From the NCBI GenBank assembly GCA_937895645.1, contig CALBKQ010000222.1:1-7392 (forward strand): DNA of 7,392 nucleotides, written 5' to 3'. Position 1 is the first letter of the stretch, and each line of letters begins with the position of its first letter. Below, piece by piece: positions 7,023 to 7,392 of this stretch. The position numbers and the translations under genes were made by a program. Source of the stretch: an uncultured Clostridia bacterium. GTDB taxonomy: Bacteria > Bacillota > Clostridia > Oscillospirales > Acutalibacteraceae. The notes below the pieces were generated by a model that saw only the letters and a program-made list of their open reading frames with translations, made no database searches and was not told the origin of the DNA.

Positions 7023-7241
7023 TTATATCATCTCATAACTTATATACTTGACCCTGTTCAAGTCAAATAAATTCAAGACTTTTGTTACATTACCCGTTAC
7101 TATGAGACTATAACCACAACCTTCACCTGCTGTAGCTTTTGTATTTTTTCTTATTATTGCTTTACCTCCGTAATTTTCAACAAGTCCCTTTGCCTTTAGT
7201 GCATAAGTTACGGAGGAAAATTTTACAATTGCTTTATTCAT
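7023..7241 (-). CDS. DUF3343 protein, putative Se/S carrier-like
   Basis: A 72-aa protein of the DUF3343 family. The pattern is an N-terminal strand, a helix (YALKAKGLVENYG), a central GCGYSL motif with Cys42, then a second helix and strand. The conserved CG motif is the presumed sulfur- or selenium-binding site; family members occur beside cysteine desulfurases and selenium genes, from which the carrier idea comes. The stop TAA directly abuts the desulfurase ATG. I chose ATG at 7241 because GGTGAT lies 7 nt upstream. GTG 7253 and ATG 7250 are in frame but overlap that ribosome binding site. No selD, selenoprotein or yedF gene is in view, so sulfur and selenium roles cannot be separated here. 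Confidence 0.85.
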   Translation of the reverse strand: MNKAIVKFSSVTYALKAKGLVENYGGKAIIRKNTKATAGEGCGYSLIVTGNVTKVLNLFDLNRVKYISYEMI

Positions 7242-7248
7242 TGTAAAC

Positions 7249-7254
7249 ATCACC
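7249..7254 (-). promoter_or_regulatory. Ribosome binding site deciding the DUF3343 start
   Basis: The minus strand reads GGTGAT, matching the 16S anti-Shine-Dalgarno, with 7 nt to ATG 7241. It overlaps the upstream in-frame GTG 7253 and ATG 7250, which argues against those starts. Confidence 0.6.
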
Positions 7255-7260
7255 CGTTAT

Positions 7261-7289
7261 ATACTATGATGTTAAACTTTTTTTGACAA
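7261..7289 (-). promoter_or_regulatory. Sigma-A-like promoter for the DUF3343-desulfurase pair
   Basis: The minus strand has TTGTCA (7289-7284, one mismatch from TTGACA), a 17-bp spacer and TAGTAT (7266-7261, two mismatches from TATAAT). It lies just after a terminator and just before the gene. Initiation 5-9 nt downstream would give a very short leader carrying GGTGAT near its 5' end. The -35 overlaps the end of the terminator T-run. Confidence 0.5.
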
Positions 7290-7320
7290 AAAAATACCTG
7301 CTATCACTTGACAACAGGTA
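7288..7320 (-). terminator. Intrinsic terminator of the upstream transcript
   Basis: In the minus-strand direction the arms TACCTG and CAGGTA pair and extend through further A-U, G-C and G-U pairs to a stem of about 11 bp with an AAGU loop. Seven U residues follow (A-run at 7288-7294). The opposite direction lacks a U-run, so it acts on minus-strand transcripts entering from the right edge. Confidence 0.8.
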
Positions 7321-7327
7321 AAGTAAT

Positions 7328-7392
7328 TTATATAAATTTAATTTTCTTATACTCAACAAGGCAAACACAATGTGCTGATATACCCTCTTTAG
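7328..7392 (-). CDS. Possible C-terminal end of an upstream gene (partial)
   Basis: A minus-strand frame is open from the window edge and ends at TAA 7330-7328, eight bases before the terminator stem. The translated tail is KEGISAHCVCLVEYKKIKFI. Its position right before a strong terminator fits the end of a real gene. One other minus frame also stays open across this short stretch, so frame choice is not certain. The product cannot be identified. Confidence 0.35.
   Translation of the reverse strand, partial: KEGISAHCVCLVEYKKIKFI

Noticed and set aside
7242..7247. A single TTTACA hexamer before the DUF3343 start as another regulator box
   Set aside because: No neighbouring hexamer at 11-bp spacing; a lone copy is expected by chance in AT-rich DNA.

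Overview
The window is AT-rich and every convincing gene lies on the minus strand, so the functional order runs from high to low coordinates. Strong AGGTGA/GGTGAT-type ribosome binding sites, tight gene packing, and the presence of CdaA, a YbbR-domain protein, a lipobox protein and a WalK/PhoR-style two-component pair all point to a low-GC Firmicute. A gut clostridial lineage (Ruminococcaceae/Oscillospiraceae-like) is likely. That placement is inferred from gene content and composition, not from a marker gene.

Right edge (about 7392-7242): the last codons of a possible upstream gene are followed by a clear intrinsic terminator (7320-7288) and a good sigma-A-like promoter (7289-7261). These open a two-gene unit: a 72-aa DUF3343 protein (putative sulfur/selenium carrier-like family) and a cysteine-desulfurase-family PLP enzyme. 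The stop codon of the first directly abuts the start codon of the second. The pair probably handles sulfur or selenium transfer.

Intergenic region (5767-5873): these 107 bp are unusually rich in signals. There are two copies of the perfect palindrome ACAATATATTGT, one at each end. Between them, running into one palindrome, are three direct hexamers TTTACR at exactly 11-bp pitch. That is the binding-site architecture of PhoB/OmpR-family response regulators, and such a regulator is encoded in the operon that starts here.

Main operon (5766 to at least 42): cdaA (membrane diadenylate cyclase), cdaR/ybbR (its membrane-anchored regulator, overlapping by 11 bp), a lipoprotein with four DxDxD/FG-GAP-like calcium loops, an OmpR-family response regulator and a HAMP sensor histidine kinase. 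Gaps are 24, 4 and 20 bp. In many Firmicutes cdaA-cdaR is followed by glmM; here that place is taken by a surface lipoprotein plus a two-component system. The layout suggests that c-di-AMP synthesis and an envelope-sensing phosphorelay are co-expressed and probably functionally linked, perhaps with autoregulation through the 11-bp repeats. A further gene may start at the left edge (TTG at 28) but is too short to identify.

No tRNA, rRNA, CRISPR array, insertion sequence or phage gene is visible, and no gene-free stretch exceeds about 110 bp.
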